From Nitrospiraceae bacterium (GTDB lineage: Bacteria; Nitrospirota; Nitrospiria; Nitrospirales; UBA2166): a stretch of DNA of 64,000 nucleotides. The notes beneath the pieces are model-generated. The model worked only from the letters and a program-made list of their open reading frames with translations. It was not told the DNA's origin and ran no database searches. Below, in pieces: positions 54,923-64,000 of this stretch. Within the stretch, counting starts at the first letter, position 1, and the number at the start of each line of letters is the position of its first letter. The position numbers and the translations under genes are program-made. The stretch is taken from NCBI GenBank assembly GCA_002726235.1, contig PBSN01000008.1, positions 371,390 through 435,389 on the forward strand, read 5' to 3'.

Positions 54923-55084
54923 TCACCTTGGAAGCACACGCGGGATCACTTGAGCATGAGGCGGGGAACAAAAAATATCCGTCCAGCAAAGCCTCAGCTG
55001 TTTTAATGCGTGGAGGGTACAGGTCGTACACGCGCACGACAAAGGAGCGAGAATGCAGCCGGTAGTTTTTTTCATCCAGTTCAT
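54923..55084 (-). CDS. Possible small Cys-rich ORF between two heptosyltransferase genes
   Basis: A 53-codon frame starting two bases after the WaaF-GmhB stop and ending six bases before the WaaC-like ATG, in the same frame as that gene. It holds six Cys (for example PLSCACTTCTL). No clear ribosome-binding site or family is seen. It fills a 170-base gap in an otherwise tight operon but may be chance. Confidence 0.2.
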   Translation of the reverse strand: MNWMKKTTGCILAPLSCACTTCTLHALKQLRLCWTDIFCSPPHAQVIPRVLPR

Positions 55085-55086
55085 AA

Positions 55087-56715
55087 TTATCTAGCGTTGC
55101 TCCGTAGATCCGCAAGCACCCAATCAACTGCCTCACGAATATCCTCAGCAATATAGTTTGGCTGTATACCCACTGTCCGAAGTTGATTTAACTCATCACC
55201 AAAATCGTGATGAGTTTTCACCAACAGCCCTTTTAGCCCGGCATTCGCTGCAAGCATAATGTCCGAGGCTTTATCACCAATCATATATGACCGTCCAATG
55301 TCCAAATGAAGATCATTAGATGCTCGAATCACCATCTCCTGACGAGGCTTTCGACACTGGCATTCATCATCGGGGTGATGAGGACAATAGTAAATTCCGT
55401 CAAGCGTTGCACCCGCTTCCTCCCTCAGAAGATCACGCAGTCGATCGTGTACTTCAGCCAATGTGGACTCGGTAAACAAACCTCGCCCAACTCCAGATTG
55501 ATTGGAAACAACAACAGTCGTAACGCCTTCACCGTTGAGACGCGCAATCGCTGTTGACGCGCCCGGCAAAAGGGTCAGGGCTCTGGAATCTGAAAGATAT
55601 CCTGGGTCGTAGTTGATGGTTCCATCTCGATCCAAAAATACCGCGACATCGGTCGTTGCCTTAGAACGTTTCAGCAGTGCCAGTGCTGCCTCAAACACCT
55701 CCTGTTCCTCAATGCCATTCATACACGCATGATCGATCGGACATGCCCGCAACAGACATGGAGAACACCCAATCATTGTCGTTACCACGGCATGTTGTGT
55801 TCCGTCCGGAGCTGTTGCTCTAGGATCTGTTGGTCCAAAAATAGCAACAACTGGCACACCTAATGCCGATGCCACATGCATAGGGCCGGTATCGTTCGTG
55901 AGAAGCATGTGACATCGTTTTAACAAAGCCATAAGTTCCCGCACCGAAGTCTTTCCACTAAGGAGCACGGAACGGGCCTTCATCATTTCAGCAATTCGAG
56001 AACCTAACTCCTCTTCACCAAATCCACCAAAGATAATAATTTTCGCTCCGGTTGAGGACACAAGACGGTCGGCAACTGCTGCATAACGCCGGAACGACCA
56101 CTGTTTTGCAGTTCCATACACTGCCCCAGGATTAAGCCCAATAAGCAAATCCATTGACCCAAGGCCATGTGTTGCAAGCATAGCCGCAGCATGTTCATCC
56201 TCTTCCGGAGTCGTATGAAGCACAGGAGCACTCTCTCCAGGTGTAATACCTAATGTGGCAAGGAGTCCACAAAAATAGCGAACCAAGGGTTCACGGCCAG
56301 CTTGATGCGGTCGAGCAACTGGATGCGTAAGCAACCTCCCCCGCCCATCAGTGTCATACCCGAGTCGAATAGGGATGGCAGCTAAACGAGCGACAACCGC
56401 AACCCCAATAGCATTCTGAAATAGAATCGCAAGATCATATTCCCTTTCCTTCAGATCCCTCCCCAACTTCAAAAGTCCGCGCCATCCAGAATGAATGCCA
56501 GGATCTCGGTAGAGGACGACTTCATCAATATCCGGAGATTGCTCGAATAGCGCTGCAGAAGCTGGTTTAGCAAGAAGAGAAAGATGCCACTGCGGAAAAG
56601 CGTGTCGGATAGCAGCCAGTGCTGGCGTAAACATAACTGCATCCCCAAGCCAATTTGGGGACCGGATAAGGACTCGCTGTATTCGACCGAGATCGAGATC
56701 CACTACTAACTCCAC
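55087..56715 (-). CDS. Fusion of heptosyltransferase II and heptose-bisphosphate phosphatase (WaaF-GmhB)
   Basis: A 542-residue two-domain enzyme. Residues 1-345 are a GT9 heptosyltransferase II (IRSPNWLGDAVMFTPALAAI; LLTNDTGPMHVASALG). Residues 355-540 are a HAD phosphatase of the GmhB type: FLDRDGTINYDPGYL with Asp362 and Asp364, VVSNQSGVGRGLF, the zinc site CPHHPDDECQCRKP (Cys444, His446, Cys452, Cys454) and MIGDKASDIMLAANAG. GmhB makes the precursor of ADP-heptose; WaaF uses ADP-heptose. Joining them couples two steps of one pathway. Confidence 0.93.
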   Translation of the reverse strand: MELVVDLDLGRIQRVLIRSPNWLGDAVMFTPALAAIRHAFPQWHLSLLAKPASAALFEQSPDIDEVVLYRDPGIHSGWRGLLKLGRDLKEREYDLAILFQNAIGVAVVARLAAIPIRLGYDTDGRGRLLTHPVARPHQAGREPLVRYFCGLLATLGITPGESAPVLHTTPEEDEHAAAMLATHGLGSMDLLIGLNPGAVYGTAKQWSFRRYAAVADRLVSSTGAKIIIFGGFGEEELGSRIAEMMKARSVLLSGKTSVRELMALLKRCHMLLTNDTGPMHVASALGVPVVAIFGPTDPRATAPDGTQHAVVTTMIGCSPCLLRACPIDHACMNGIEEQEVFEAALALLKRSKATTDVAVFLDRDGTINYDPGYLSDSRALTLLPGASTAIARLNGEGVTTVVVSNQSGVGRGLFTESTLAEVHDRLRDLLREEAGATLDGIYYCPHHPDDECQCRKPRQEMVIRASNDLHLDIGRSYMIGDKASDIMLAANAGLKGLLVKTHHDFGDELNQLRTVGIQPNYIAEDIREAVDWVLADLRSNAR

Positions 56716-57279
56716 TTAGGATCATAGCAGGAACGCTTAAGAATGGAACACCTCGCAATGCAGTCGTACCAAGTTAATAGAAAATCTCATAGATTGTGTC
56801 GTACTGCAAACCTAACCTTGCCTCTCCCCTGGCAGGTACATGGCAGGGAGAAAAAATTGTTCGCAACCTATCGAGCCGTAGATTGCGCTCAGTTTTAAAG
56901 AGATGTGTGAGGCTCTGATTTTCTATGCCTGCATTCTTACGGCATCACGACAGTAACACGTGATCCCACAAATGGACGCACTCACAGAAAGACTACGTCC
57001 TACCTCATCCCCAAGAAAGCGAGCCGCCTTGCAGGAGGTCCTGGAATGTCAAGATCTATTGGGAATATCGTCTGCCTTCCCACTTCCCGCATTGAGAAGC
57101 GGGTTCTGAAAAACCAAAAGACGCGCCGCTCACAAGGCAAAATCATCAAACTGGTGAGGCGATCACAATTCCAAGCACCTAGCTAACGCGATGATTTAGC
57201 ACAAACCTCTTCCGCAGTAGTGTTGATGGCGACTTCCAGTTCCACCGCAAATCGTTTTCAACGCCTAATTACTTGCGAA
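56716..57279. other. 564-base intergenic region
   Basis: Upstream of the WaaF-GmhB gene and downstream of the MscS gene. It probably holds the promoter of the LPS-core genes. No frame, RNA gene or repeat could be supported. Confidence 0.5.
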
Positions 57280-58452
57280 TTATAAAGCAGGTGCCCGTTG
57301 GGAGGTCGGCTGCCCAGACAGCGGGAATTGCTCGGGTGTGCCAAATGGTAGAGTTTCGACGTACAACGAGGTCGAAGGGAACGCGAATCCAGCGCCATGT
57401 CCTCCAACGATCTCTTTGACTCGATAGGCCAGACGCTCCTTCACCCGAAGCCACTCACCCCATTCTGTGGTCTTGGTAAAACAGTACAGCATGACGTCAA
57501 CACTTGATGCTCCAAAGGAGTCGACAAACACAAACGTCTTGGTTTTTTTCGGATCCGTTTCAAACTCCGGATCTTCATTGAGAAATTTTGAAATGTCGTG
57601 AACAATAAACTGAAGCTGTTCTTTGGTAGTCCGATACTCCAAGCCAATCATCCAGTAAATTCGGCGATTGGTCATGCGTGAAAAATTGATGAGCGCTTCA
57701 CCCGCTAACCGTGCATTCGGAATGGTCACCACGGCCTTATCAAAGCGTCGAATTTTTGTTGCCCGAAACCCGATGTCCTCCACTATCCCATCAATATCAG
57801 GTGTCTGAATCCAGTTCCCTTTCTCAAAGATTCGGTCAAGAAAAATAGTGAGTCCTGCAAAAAGATTAGCGATAAAATCCTTAGCACCAAGCGCAACGGC
57901 CATCCCGACGAGTCCTAGACTACCCAACACCGCCGCAACATTGAATCCCCATTCCTGAAATACCGCCGCGACTCCCAAACAAATCACGACAAATTTGGTC
58001 AGCTTAACCAGGAAGTCTTTCATGGTATCTCGCATACTGGGACTTCCAATCATCCCCAGAGCGCGGTCTATTAATACGGACAATGGGGTCAGCGCTCGAA
58101 AAAGAGTCCAAAAAAGGGTAAAGGCAATCAGAGACCGGACAAACTTTGCAAAAACATCTGCGACATGCTCGGACATCGGGACTACTTGGCCCGCAACATA
58201 GAAGCCCATGACCACAAATGCAAACTCAAGTGGCTTTTCAAATGCCACCAACAGCATGTCATCCAAATTAGTTTTGGTTTTTTTTGTCACCTTGATAACG
58301 GTTGCAACCACGAATCGGAAAAATACCCGACGGATCACTAAAAAAAGAATGAATATCCCGAAGGCGGCAAACACGTCCCCAAGGCTGACCCCCAAGACCC
58401 CAGCATCCGATACGGCTACAATGACCTTCCAAAAGTCACTGAGTGAGTTCAC
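57280..58452 (-). CDS. MscS-family mechanosensitive channel
   Basis: A small-conductance mechanosensitive channel of 390 residues. Five or so N-terminal helices lead to the pore helix AAVLGSLGLVGMAVALGAKD, then the beta domain DFIANLFAGLTIFLDRIFEK and PNARLAGEALINFSR. The start GTG 58452 is chosen because GCGGAGGC lies at the right distance; the frame is open to 58476. It releases solutes under osmotic downshock. No link to its neighbours is evident. Confidence 0.93.
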   Translation of the reverse strand: MNSLSDFWKVIVAVSDAGVLGVSLGDVFAAFGIFILFLVIRRVFFRFVVATVIKVTKKTKTNLDDMLLVAFEKPLEFAFVVMGFYVAGQVVPMSEHVADVFAKFVRSLIAFTLFWTLFRALTPLSVLIDRALGMIGSPSMRDTMKDFLVKLTKFVVICLGVAAVFQEWGFNVAAVLGSLGLVGMAVALGAKDFIANLFAGLTIFLDRIFEKGNWIQTPDIDGIVEDIGFRATKIRRFDKAVVTIPNARLAGEALINFSRMTNRRIYWMIGLEYRTTKEQLQFIVHDISKFLNEDPEFETDPKKTKTFVFVDSFGASSVDVMLYCFTKTTEWGEWLRVKERLAYRVKEIVGGHGAGFAFPSTSLYVETLPFGTPEQFPLSGQPTSQRAPAL

Positions 58453-58509
58453 ACCAACGCCTCCGCACAACACCAAGCCACTTTCAAAACCCCGCTAGAT
58501 GAAAGGATA

Positions 58510-58938
58510 TCAGGTATCATATCGAAACTTCATATATGCAACGCCCGCGGCTAAGGCCAAGCGCCACGCCAACTCGACATCGACGTTGTAATCAGGATCG
58601 TGTTCTCTGACTGTATCAAGCAAACTATCGATCCAGAAATCATACAGCCAAGGTTCAATATTCTTCTGACTGCGGCTATGCAACGCCGCAACATACGACA
58701 ACTCTTCTGGCACTTTCAGATCGCTGTATAGGTTGATCACGTGCACGAGAGACTTCTGGAGCATCCGTTTCTGTCGCCGAAGATCAACATGCCGAAATTT
58801 CTCAGCGACGATGGGTGATGATGCAATGAATTTATCATAGAACATATCGAAAAAACGCTCCTTGCTATCCTCTCTACTCACGCGAGCATAGCTTTCCTTA
58901 AAAACAACTTTGTAATCACCCGTTCCTTTCAGTGTCAT
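58510..58938 (-). CDS. Globin-like haem protein
   Basis: A 142-residue all-helical protein that matches bacterial single-domain globins. Visible features are FFDMFYDKFIASSPIVAEKF with Phe48 in the CD1 region, RHVDLRRQKRML, and the proximal His87 in AALHSRSQKNIEPWLYDFW. It has no signal peptide. Its role could be oxygen or NO sensing or scavenging. The match is by pattern only; the start is ATG 58938. Confidence 0.75.
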   Translation of the reverse strand: MTLKGTGDYKVVFKESYARVSREDSKERFFDMFYDKFIASSPIVAEKFRHVDLRRQKRMLQKSLVHVINLYSDLKVPEELSYVAALHSRSQKNIEPWLYDFWIDSLLDTVREHDPDYNVDVELAWRLALAAGVAYMKFRYDT

Positions 58939-59061
58939 GGGGTCTCTCAGTTTTCTCCGAACGTACTCAGGACCGCAAAACTATTCCTACATCTAATCCT
59001 AGCACATGCATTGATTACTGTGAGACAACAAGACCCACAGCAGTAGCTCGACCAGCACATC

Positions 59062-60156
59062 TCACCCTTGATTTACGGCGTACATCAGATGTTCTTCTAG
59101 CGATTCTTGTCCTTCCTTCCACTCAAGTTCCATCCTAGCAGCGACAACTTCCAATGATGCGGGGAGCCGATGGCAAATCTTGACGGCATCTTTCTCTGTG
59201 GTGATGACAAGTTTTGGAGAACATCCTTCAGTGCTATTCCATATGGTTTGAAGATCCTCTGACGTGTATCGCCAATGATCTGAAAAACTCAGAAACTCAT
59301 GAATCGTCACGCCCGCGCCTTCCAACATGGAAGAAAATGAGTTCGGATTTGCGATTCCGCAAAAGGCAATACAACGCTTTCCAGATAGCGCCTCTGGCGA
59401 GAGAAGTTCACCTGTCCGAAGGTTCACGAAACCTGCCAAAAAAAAATTTGATATTGCAATAGGCATCTCCAGTGAAGCTGAGGTGCACAACTGCGCGATT
59501 ACACTATTTTTAGTGGACGATGCCCTCGTGACAATCAGTGCCGTCGCACGCTCAATGCCTATGGATGGCTCGCGCAACGGGCCTCGCGGTAAAAGATATC
59601 CATTACCGAAACGTGATTCTTCATCAACGAGGAGAAGGTTAGCATCACGTTTTAATGCCAAGTGTTGGAATCCATCATCCAGAATAAGCACATCGCACAA
59701 AAACTGACTAAGAAGTTGTCTTCCAGCAGCATATCTATTAGTTCCAACGATGACCGGAATTCCTGGGCATCGCGTAGCGATAAGAATTGGCTCATCACCT
59801 GCTTTCTGTGAGTCAAGCAAAATTTTCTTACCATCGGAGACCAGGAGAATCTGTTTTTCATCGTTTCGTCCATAACCACGACTGACCACTCCGACACGTT
59901 TTCCTTGATTGTGAAGCCACTGAGCCAGCGCGATAACAAGGGGGGTCTTCCCTGTCCCCCCAACAGTGAGATTTCCAACGCTGATGACAGGACAACTCAA
60001 AGATCGCGTTTTCAAAAACCCCAATCGGTACAAGTAGGAGCGAAATCTTCCGCCTACGCCGTACGCAAATGCAAACGGAACAAGGGCGAGATCAAGTGCG
60101 GGCGACAAAGTCCCATTCCGAATGTGCTGTTGAAACCACATTATAAGTCGTTGCAT
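59062..60156 (-). CDS. lpxK: Tetraacyldisaccharide 4'-kinase
   Basis: Phosphorylates the 4' position of the lipid A precursor at the inner membrane. It has 364 residues. The P-loop is VGNLTVGGTGKTPLV (about residues 60-74), preceded by a membrane-associated helix, followed by VVSRGYGRN, GDEPILIA, LILDDGFQHLALKRDANLL and FCGIANPNSF. It begins 18 bases after the waaA stop in a waaA-lpxK pair. Confidence 0.95.
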   Translation of the reverse strand: MQRLIMWFQQHIRNGTLSPALDLALVPFAFAYGVGGRFRSYLYRLGFLKTRSLSCPVISVGNLTVGGTGKTPLVIALAQWLHNQGKRVGVVSRGYGRNDEKQILLVSDGKKILLDSQKAGDEPILIATRCPGIPVIVGTNRYAAGRQLLSQFLCDVLILDDGFQHLALKRDANLLLVDEESRFGNGYLLPRGPLREPSIGIERATALIVTRASSTKNSVIAQLCTSASLEMPIAISNFFLAGFVNLRTGELLSPEALSGKRCIAFCGIANPNSFSSMLEGAGVTIHEFLSFSDHWRYTSEDLQTIWNSTEGCSPKLVITTEKDAVKICHRLPASLEVVAARMELEWKEGQESLEEHLMYAVNQG

Positions 60157-60174
60157 ACTGACAAATGTGCAGTG

Positions 60175-61551
60175 CTAAATTGCCGCACGAGACTGATCAC
60201 CCAGTACTAAGTCGAGGACTCGCATTGTGCGATCAAGCGCACCCTGATTATCCTTAACGACTTGCTTTGCCGCATTTCCCACCCACTCACGCTGTTTCTT
60301 ATCTCGCAAGAGTCCTGTCATTCTCGTGGTCATTTCTTCCAATGAGAATATCTGAATTCCACCGCCACCTGCGACCATCATTTTCGCCATCTCAGCGACA
60401 TGATCCATATACGGTCCGAACAACACCGGCTTTCCCCATTGCGCCGGCTCCATCAGATTGTGCCCGCCCACTGGGACCCAACTTCCCCCAACCCACACAA
60501 TGGTCGCGAACTGAAATATGGCCGCCAGTTCACCATAAGTATCAAGAATCAGCACACGCTTTGAAACATTGCTTCCGGCATCCATCCTCGTAGTGGAGAG
60601 AAGATGATTCTGGCTAGCATTGGATGCCAATGTTTTGCGGAGAGGGACGAAGCTGTGGGAACGTATCATCGACTCAAGTTCTGACACGCGATCGAGATGT
60701 CTAGGTGCAAGCAACAATACCAACGAAGGAAACGTTTCAAGGAGCCTTTTGTACACTGTCAAAATCGCGTCCTCTTCACCCTGATATGTACTTGCTGCAA
60801 CAAGCACATCTTCCCCTTCCGCCATTTTCACAAACGCTCCTAATGTTTTTTCGATCCGAGGGTTTGAGAGAGGCAACTCCTGATCACACTTGATGCTTCC
60901 CGTCATCACCACTTGTTCCGCATTTGCCCCCAATGCACGTATTCGGTCGACATCGCGTTTAGACTGCATGGCACAGAGCGATATGGACTGAATCACGTGC
61001 TTCATGAATGGTCTAATTTTCATGTAGCGGCCAAATGATTTTGACGAGAGTCGCCCATTAATAAGCAACGTGGGAGTCCGTCGGCGCTGTAATGCATGAA
61101 GCAAATTAGGCCAGAGTTCGGTATCGACAAACATGAATACGTGAGGATTGATTCTATTGAGTACGCGATTAACGATAACCACATAGTCAAAAGGGAGATA
61201 CAAATGTTCTGCAAGACCATGAAGCTTATTCAGTACCACGTCACGACCGGTATCAGTGATCGTCGAGACAAATACTCTGGAGTTCGGATAAGCATCCTTA
61301 ATTCGAAAGACCAGCGGGACGATAGCCATCGCTTCACCCATGGACACCGCATGAATCCACAGCACAAGATTATCGCTGTGGCCGACAGCAGGATTCCGGG
61401 AGAACACACCGAATCGTTCCAACAACCCAGCACGAGATCGTTGCTTGGCAATCAGAAGAAAGAGGATCACGGGTAATCCGATGGTCAGAAGAAAATTATA
61501 TAAGGTATACCATCCACTCCTGCTAGGAGAGGCAATATTGATCGGCTTCAT
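60175..61551 (-). CDS. waaA: Kdo transferase
   Basis: Transfers Kdo from CMP-Kdo to lipid A precursor. It has 458 residues, with an N-terminal membrane anchor (TIGLPVILFLLIAKQRSRAG), the acceptor-base motif HAVSMGEAMA with Glu73, FVDTELWPNLLHALQRR, and MTGSIKCDQELP. The donor half has VGGSWVPVGGHNLMEPA. It overlaps the acyltransferase-like gene by 29 bases. Confidence 0.95.
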   Translation of the reverse strand: MKPINIASPSRSGWYTLYNFLLTIGLPVILFLLIAKQRSRAGLLERFGVFSRNPAVGHSDNLVLWIHAVSMGEAMAIVPLVFRIKDAYPNSRVFVSTITDTGRDVVLNKLHGLAEHLYLPFDYVVIVNRVLNRINPHVFMFVDTELWPNLLHALQRRRTPTLLINGRLSSKSFGRYMKIRPFMKHVIQSISLCAMQSKRDVDRIRALGANAEQVVMTGSIKCDQELPLSNPRIEKTLGAFVKMAEGEDVLVAASTYQGEEDAILTVYKRLLETFPSLVLLLAPRHLDRVSELESMIRSHSFVPLRKTLASNASQNHLLSTTRMDAGSNVSKRVLILDTYGELAAIFQFATIVWVGGSWVPVGGHNLMEPAQWGKPVLFGPYMDHVAEMAKMMVAGGGGIQIFSLEEMTTRMTGLLRDKKQREWVGNAAKQVVKDNQGALDRTMRVLDLVLGDQSRAAI

Positions 61552-62173
61552 CGCACACTCGATTTAACTCATCCTCAATTTCTTTACATTTCTCTTCGCG
61601 CTCGATTTTTCCAGATTCGCGATGAACCCACAGCGGTTCACCCCACACAAAAACACTTCGTGTCCAAGGCAAGGGAAGCTGGAACCTATCCCAACTCTGA
61701 AACACGTATTTCTTGGCGGCACCAAAAGCCAAGGCTACAATTGGCAATCCGGTTTTCTGGGCGACATATGCAATACCTGATTGTGCCACACAACGCGGCC
61801 CTCGTGGACCATCTGGCGTAAACACAAGATCCGAACCAGCTTGGGCCAACGAAAGCAATTCGCCAACCGCGCGCATCCCTCCCCGCGTAGTTGACCCCCG
61901 CACGGTCCCAAAACCCAAACGTTGCAGGATTCCGTGAATATATTCACCATCCCGATGCTGACTCACCAGCACATATCCTGATTTCCCTCGATAGGCAAAC
62001 GGCATCATCAACTGGCGACCATGCCAAAAAGCAATGATCACGGGCATCCGCTTTTTATGAAACTGATCGATACGCTCTGGATACAGCGTGTGGATGCGCA
62101 AGGTTTTAGCATATATCCGCAGCAACGCTGTCCCGAGCAGAGGAAACACTCGCCTTATGAAGAACTGTTCCAT
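61523..62173 (-). CDS. Lysophospholipid acyltransferase-like protein (DUF374)
   Basis: A 216-residue membrane-associated protein of the DUF374/LPLAT-like family found in lipid A loci. It has an N-terminal hydrophobic region, IIAFWHGRQLMMPFAYRG (the WHGR-type catalytic motif), SQHRDGEYI, RGSTTRGGMRAV and FTPDGPRGPRCVAQSGI. It could add a late acyl chain to lipid A, but the family is not characterised. It lies 11 bases after msbA. Confidence 0.85.
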   Translation of the reverse strand: MEQFFIRRVFPLLGTALLRIYAKTLRIHTLYPERIDQFHKKRMPVIIAFWHGRQLMMPFAYRGKSGYVLVSQHRDGEYIHGILQRLGFGTVRGSTTRGGMRAVGELLSLAQAGSDLVFTPDGPRGPRCVAQSGIAYVAQKTGLPIVALAFGAAKKYVFQSWDRFQLPLPWTRSVFVWGEPLWVHRESGKIEREEKCKEIEDELNRVCDEADQYCLS

Positions 62174-62184
62174 AGTCTACCTGT

Positions 62185-63921
62185 TCAACCTTGCATTCGG
62201 TGGAGATGGGTATAGACTCCATCCTGACGTAGCAGGGCTTCATGGCCCCCAGTTTCAATAATCTTCCCATGATTGAGCACGACAATCCGATCAGCCTGTC
62301 GGATTGTTGAGAATCGATGTGCAACTACAAACGTGGTTCGCCCCTTCATGAGATTGAGCAACGCAAGTTGAACCATCTGTTCAGATTCAGCATCTAAAGC
62401 AGCTGTGGCTTCATCGAGAATGAGGACTCGTGGATTACGCAGCATTGCACGTGCAATCGCAATGCGCTGACGCTCCCCTCCAGAAAGTTTGATGCCATTC
62501 TCTCCGATGATGGCATCATACTCATCCGGCAATTGAGTGATGAAGTTGTGCGCATACGCGCCTTCTGCTGCCGCAACGACTTCACCTATTCCAAGATCGT
62601 CACGTCCATACGCAATATTGCTACGAATTGTCCCTTCAAATAGCAGTACATCCTGTGAGACCATGCCAATCTGTTGCCTCAATGATTGAAGTGACACTTC
62701 ACGTATGTCATGCCCATCGAAAAGAATTCTCCCTTCTGTCGGATCATAGAATCGAGGGATAAGGTTCACGCATGTCGTTTTTCCACTCCCACTAGGCCCC
62801 ACCAATGCCACAACCTCGCCTGCTCCTGCGGTAATGTCAATCTCGACAAGCGCAGGCATCTCTGTCTCCGCATAATAGAAAGTCACACCTTGAAGCTCAA
62901 TGGTGCCTTTCACCGCAGGAAGTACACGCTGACCCCGATCAAGGACACATTCAGTTTCTTCATCGAGGACCACAAAAATTCGCTGGGCTGCCGCTAAGGC
63001 ACGTTGAATCGTATTATTGGCATGGGCCAGTCGACGGATAGGATTGTAGAGTAGAAACACAGCTGTCAGGAAGGAAGCAAAGGCGCCAGGAGTCATGACG
63101 TCTTGGATCACGAGATAGCCGCCATACCACACTACGCCAGCAACACCGATCGACCCCACAAACTCCATCACCGGAGACGTGAACGCTGCGACTTGCGCGC
63201 CTTTCATGGTGGCTCGAAAGTAGTTCGTATTAACGTCATGAAAACGACCTGCCTCAAAGGTTTCACGCACAAACGCTTTGACGACTCTAATGCCCGTGAG
63301 ACTTTCCTTGATAAGCGCAGAAAGATCAGCAATCCGCTCTTGACCGGTCAAGGCAATTCTTCGAAGACGTTTGCCTAACTGCAACATGGGATAAATCGAT
63401 AACGGGAGCACCACTACCGCAAGGAGAGCTAATTTCGGATTCTGATAAAAAATCACAGCGACGAGAACGAGAACGGTCAAACTCTGTTGAACAACATCTT
63501 TAAACATTCCGGAGACCGCCTCTTGAAATAGATGGACATCATCAAGTACTCGTGCCAATAAACGTCCGGATGCGTTCTTGATATGGAACGTAAGAGGCAA
63601 ACGAATCAGGTGTTCGTATAACTGATCCCGGACATCAGCCACCACGCGTAACCCAACATAGTTCATCAGATACGCTTGGGCATAGGTAAACAGCCCTTTC
63701 AGCAGGGAAATCGCAAGAAGAACGAGCGGTAAGATGATGAGCATCTGCATATTTTTGTTGATGAAGATATCGTCCAAAACCGGTCGTGCGAGGTAGGCGT
63801 ACATTCCAGTAAAACCAGACACAAACGCAGAACACACCACCGCGATTGCAAGGCGTTTCCAATATGGACCCAAATAACGGAGAAGTCTGAGGTAGTTTGT
63901 GATGCCTTCGGAGCGTTCCAT
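62185..63921 (-). CDS. msbA: Lipid A export ABC transporter MsbA
   Basis: A 578-residue half-transporter that flips core-lipid A across the inner membrane. Six predicted helices, then a nucleotide-binding domain with ALVGPSGSGKTTCVNLIPRF (about residue 375), GENGIKLSGGERQRIAIA (signature) and ILDEATAALDAESE (Walker B). The pattern is of MsbA rather than peptide exporters, as it is next to waaA and lpxK. Its start is ATG 63921. Confidence 0.93.
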   Translation of the reverse strand: MERSEGITNYLRLLRYLGPYWKRLAIAVVCSAFVSGFTGMYAYLARPVLDDIFINKNMQMLIILPLVLLAISLLKGLFTYAQAYLMNYVGLRVVADVRDQLYEHLIRLPLTFHIKNASGRLLARVLDDVHLFQEAVSGMFKDVVQQSLTVLVLVAVIFYQNPKLALLAVVVLPLSIYPMLQLGKRLRRIALTGQERIADLSALIKESLTGIRVVKAFVRETFEAGRFHDVNTNYFRATMKGAQVAAFTSPVMEFVGSIGVAGVVWYGGYLVIQDVMTPGAFASFLTAVFLLYNPIRRLAHANNTIQRALAAAQRIFVVLDEETECVLDRGQRVLPAVKGTIELQGVTFYYAETEMPALVEIDITAGAGEVVALVGPSGSGKTTCVNLIPRFYDPTEGRILFDGHDIREVSLQSLRQQIGMVSQDVLLFEGTIRSNIAYGRDDLGIGEVVAAAEGAYAHNFITQLPDEYDAIIGENGIKLSGGERQRIAIARAMLRNPRVLILDEATAALDAESEQMVQLALLNLMKGRTTFVVAHRFSTIRQADRIVVLNHGKIIETGGHEALLRQDGVYTHLHRMQG

Positions 63922-63945
63922 TAATCAATCATGCAGTAGAGTGTG

Positions 63946-64000
63946 CTACTCCACGAGAACATGCCTCAGATGTTTCACGATCACAGCGGCAGCGCGATCC
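63946..64000 (-). CDS. C-terminal end of an upstream gene, perhaps lpxB
   Basis: A minus-strand frame enters from the right edge and ends at TAG 63946-63948, 24 bases before msbA. The 17 visible codons read DRAAAVIVKHLRHVLVE, which resembles the final helix of lipid-A-disaccharide synthase (LpxB). lpxB often precedes msbA, but 17 residues cannot prove it. Confidence 0.35.
   Translation of the reverse strand, partial: DRAAAVIVKHLRHVLVE

Noticed and set aside
56836-56862. Imperfect palindrome around CTCCCCTG/CAGGGAG as a terminator
   Set aside because: Followed by A rather than T on the plus strand and preceded, not followed, by T on the minus strand.

Overview
The window reads as a chromosome segment of a Gram-negative bacterium with about 50 percent GC by eye. 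It carries a near-complete set of genes for lipid A, Kdo and heptose LPS, an LptFG pair, many exported c-type cytochromes, and a hopanoid/squalene-type HpnD. No rRNA, tRNA, CRISPR array, transposase or phage gene was seen. The gene mix suggests a chemolithotroph of the Nitrospirota (Nitrospira-like). That is inference from gene content and would need a marker-gene tree.

Region by region. Positions 1-4.0 kb hold tetrapyrrole genes (hemC start, hemA, a HemX/CcsA-like membrane protein) on the minus strand, divergent from thrH-thiD. Positions 4.4-8.8 kb hold a minus-strand trpE-G-D-C operon headed by a basic coiled-coil gene. Positions 9.7-14.7 kb hold a gamma-carbonic-anhydrase-like gene divergent from HAD phosphatase, hpnD, family-4 uracil-DNA glycosylase and copA. 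Positions 14.8-19.8 kb hold an exported unknown, purA behind a terminator-like leader, a cold-shock gene with a structured leader, and lptF-lptG.

Positions 20.2-30.1 kb are the most unusual part: a long minus-strand array for periplasmic electron transfer. In transcription order it has three tandem single-haem cytochromes that resemble the SoxA catalytic domain, a strong terminator, a two-haem cytochrome, an Asp-box propeller, a second two-haem lipoprotein cytochrome, SoxY-like and SoxZ-like genes, a single-haem cytochrome, a YVTN propeller, a YCF48-like propeller lipoprotein, a nucleotidyltransferase-like protein and an AlgH/YqgE-family protein with an export signal. No soxB, soxX or soxCD is present, so this is not a textbook Sox system.

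Positions 30.4-45.1 kb carry an RpoH-like sigma factor, then an accessory surface-polysaccharide block: seven sulfotransferase-family genes, a Wzm/Wzt ABC exporter, a PQQ-type sugar dehydrogenase, a very large dockerin-containing secreted protein and a 2OG-Fe(II) oxygenase. Together they suggest a sulfated exopolysaccharide or O-antigen. Positions 45.3-63.9 kb hold LPS core and lipid A genes: glycosyltransferases, an O-antigen ligase/polymerase, KdsC, three GT9 heptosyltransferases (one fused to GmhB), LpxK, WaaA, a lysophospholipid acyltransferase-like protein and MsbA, with an MscS channel and a globin between. One glycosyltransferase contains a run of twelve G that could act as a phase-variation switch.
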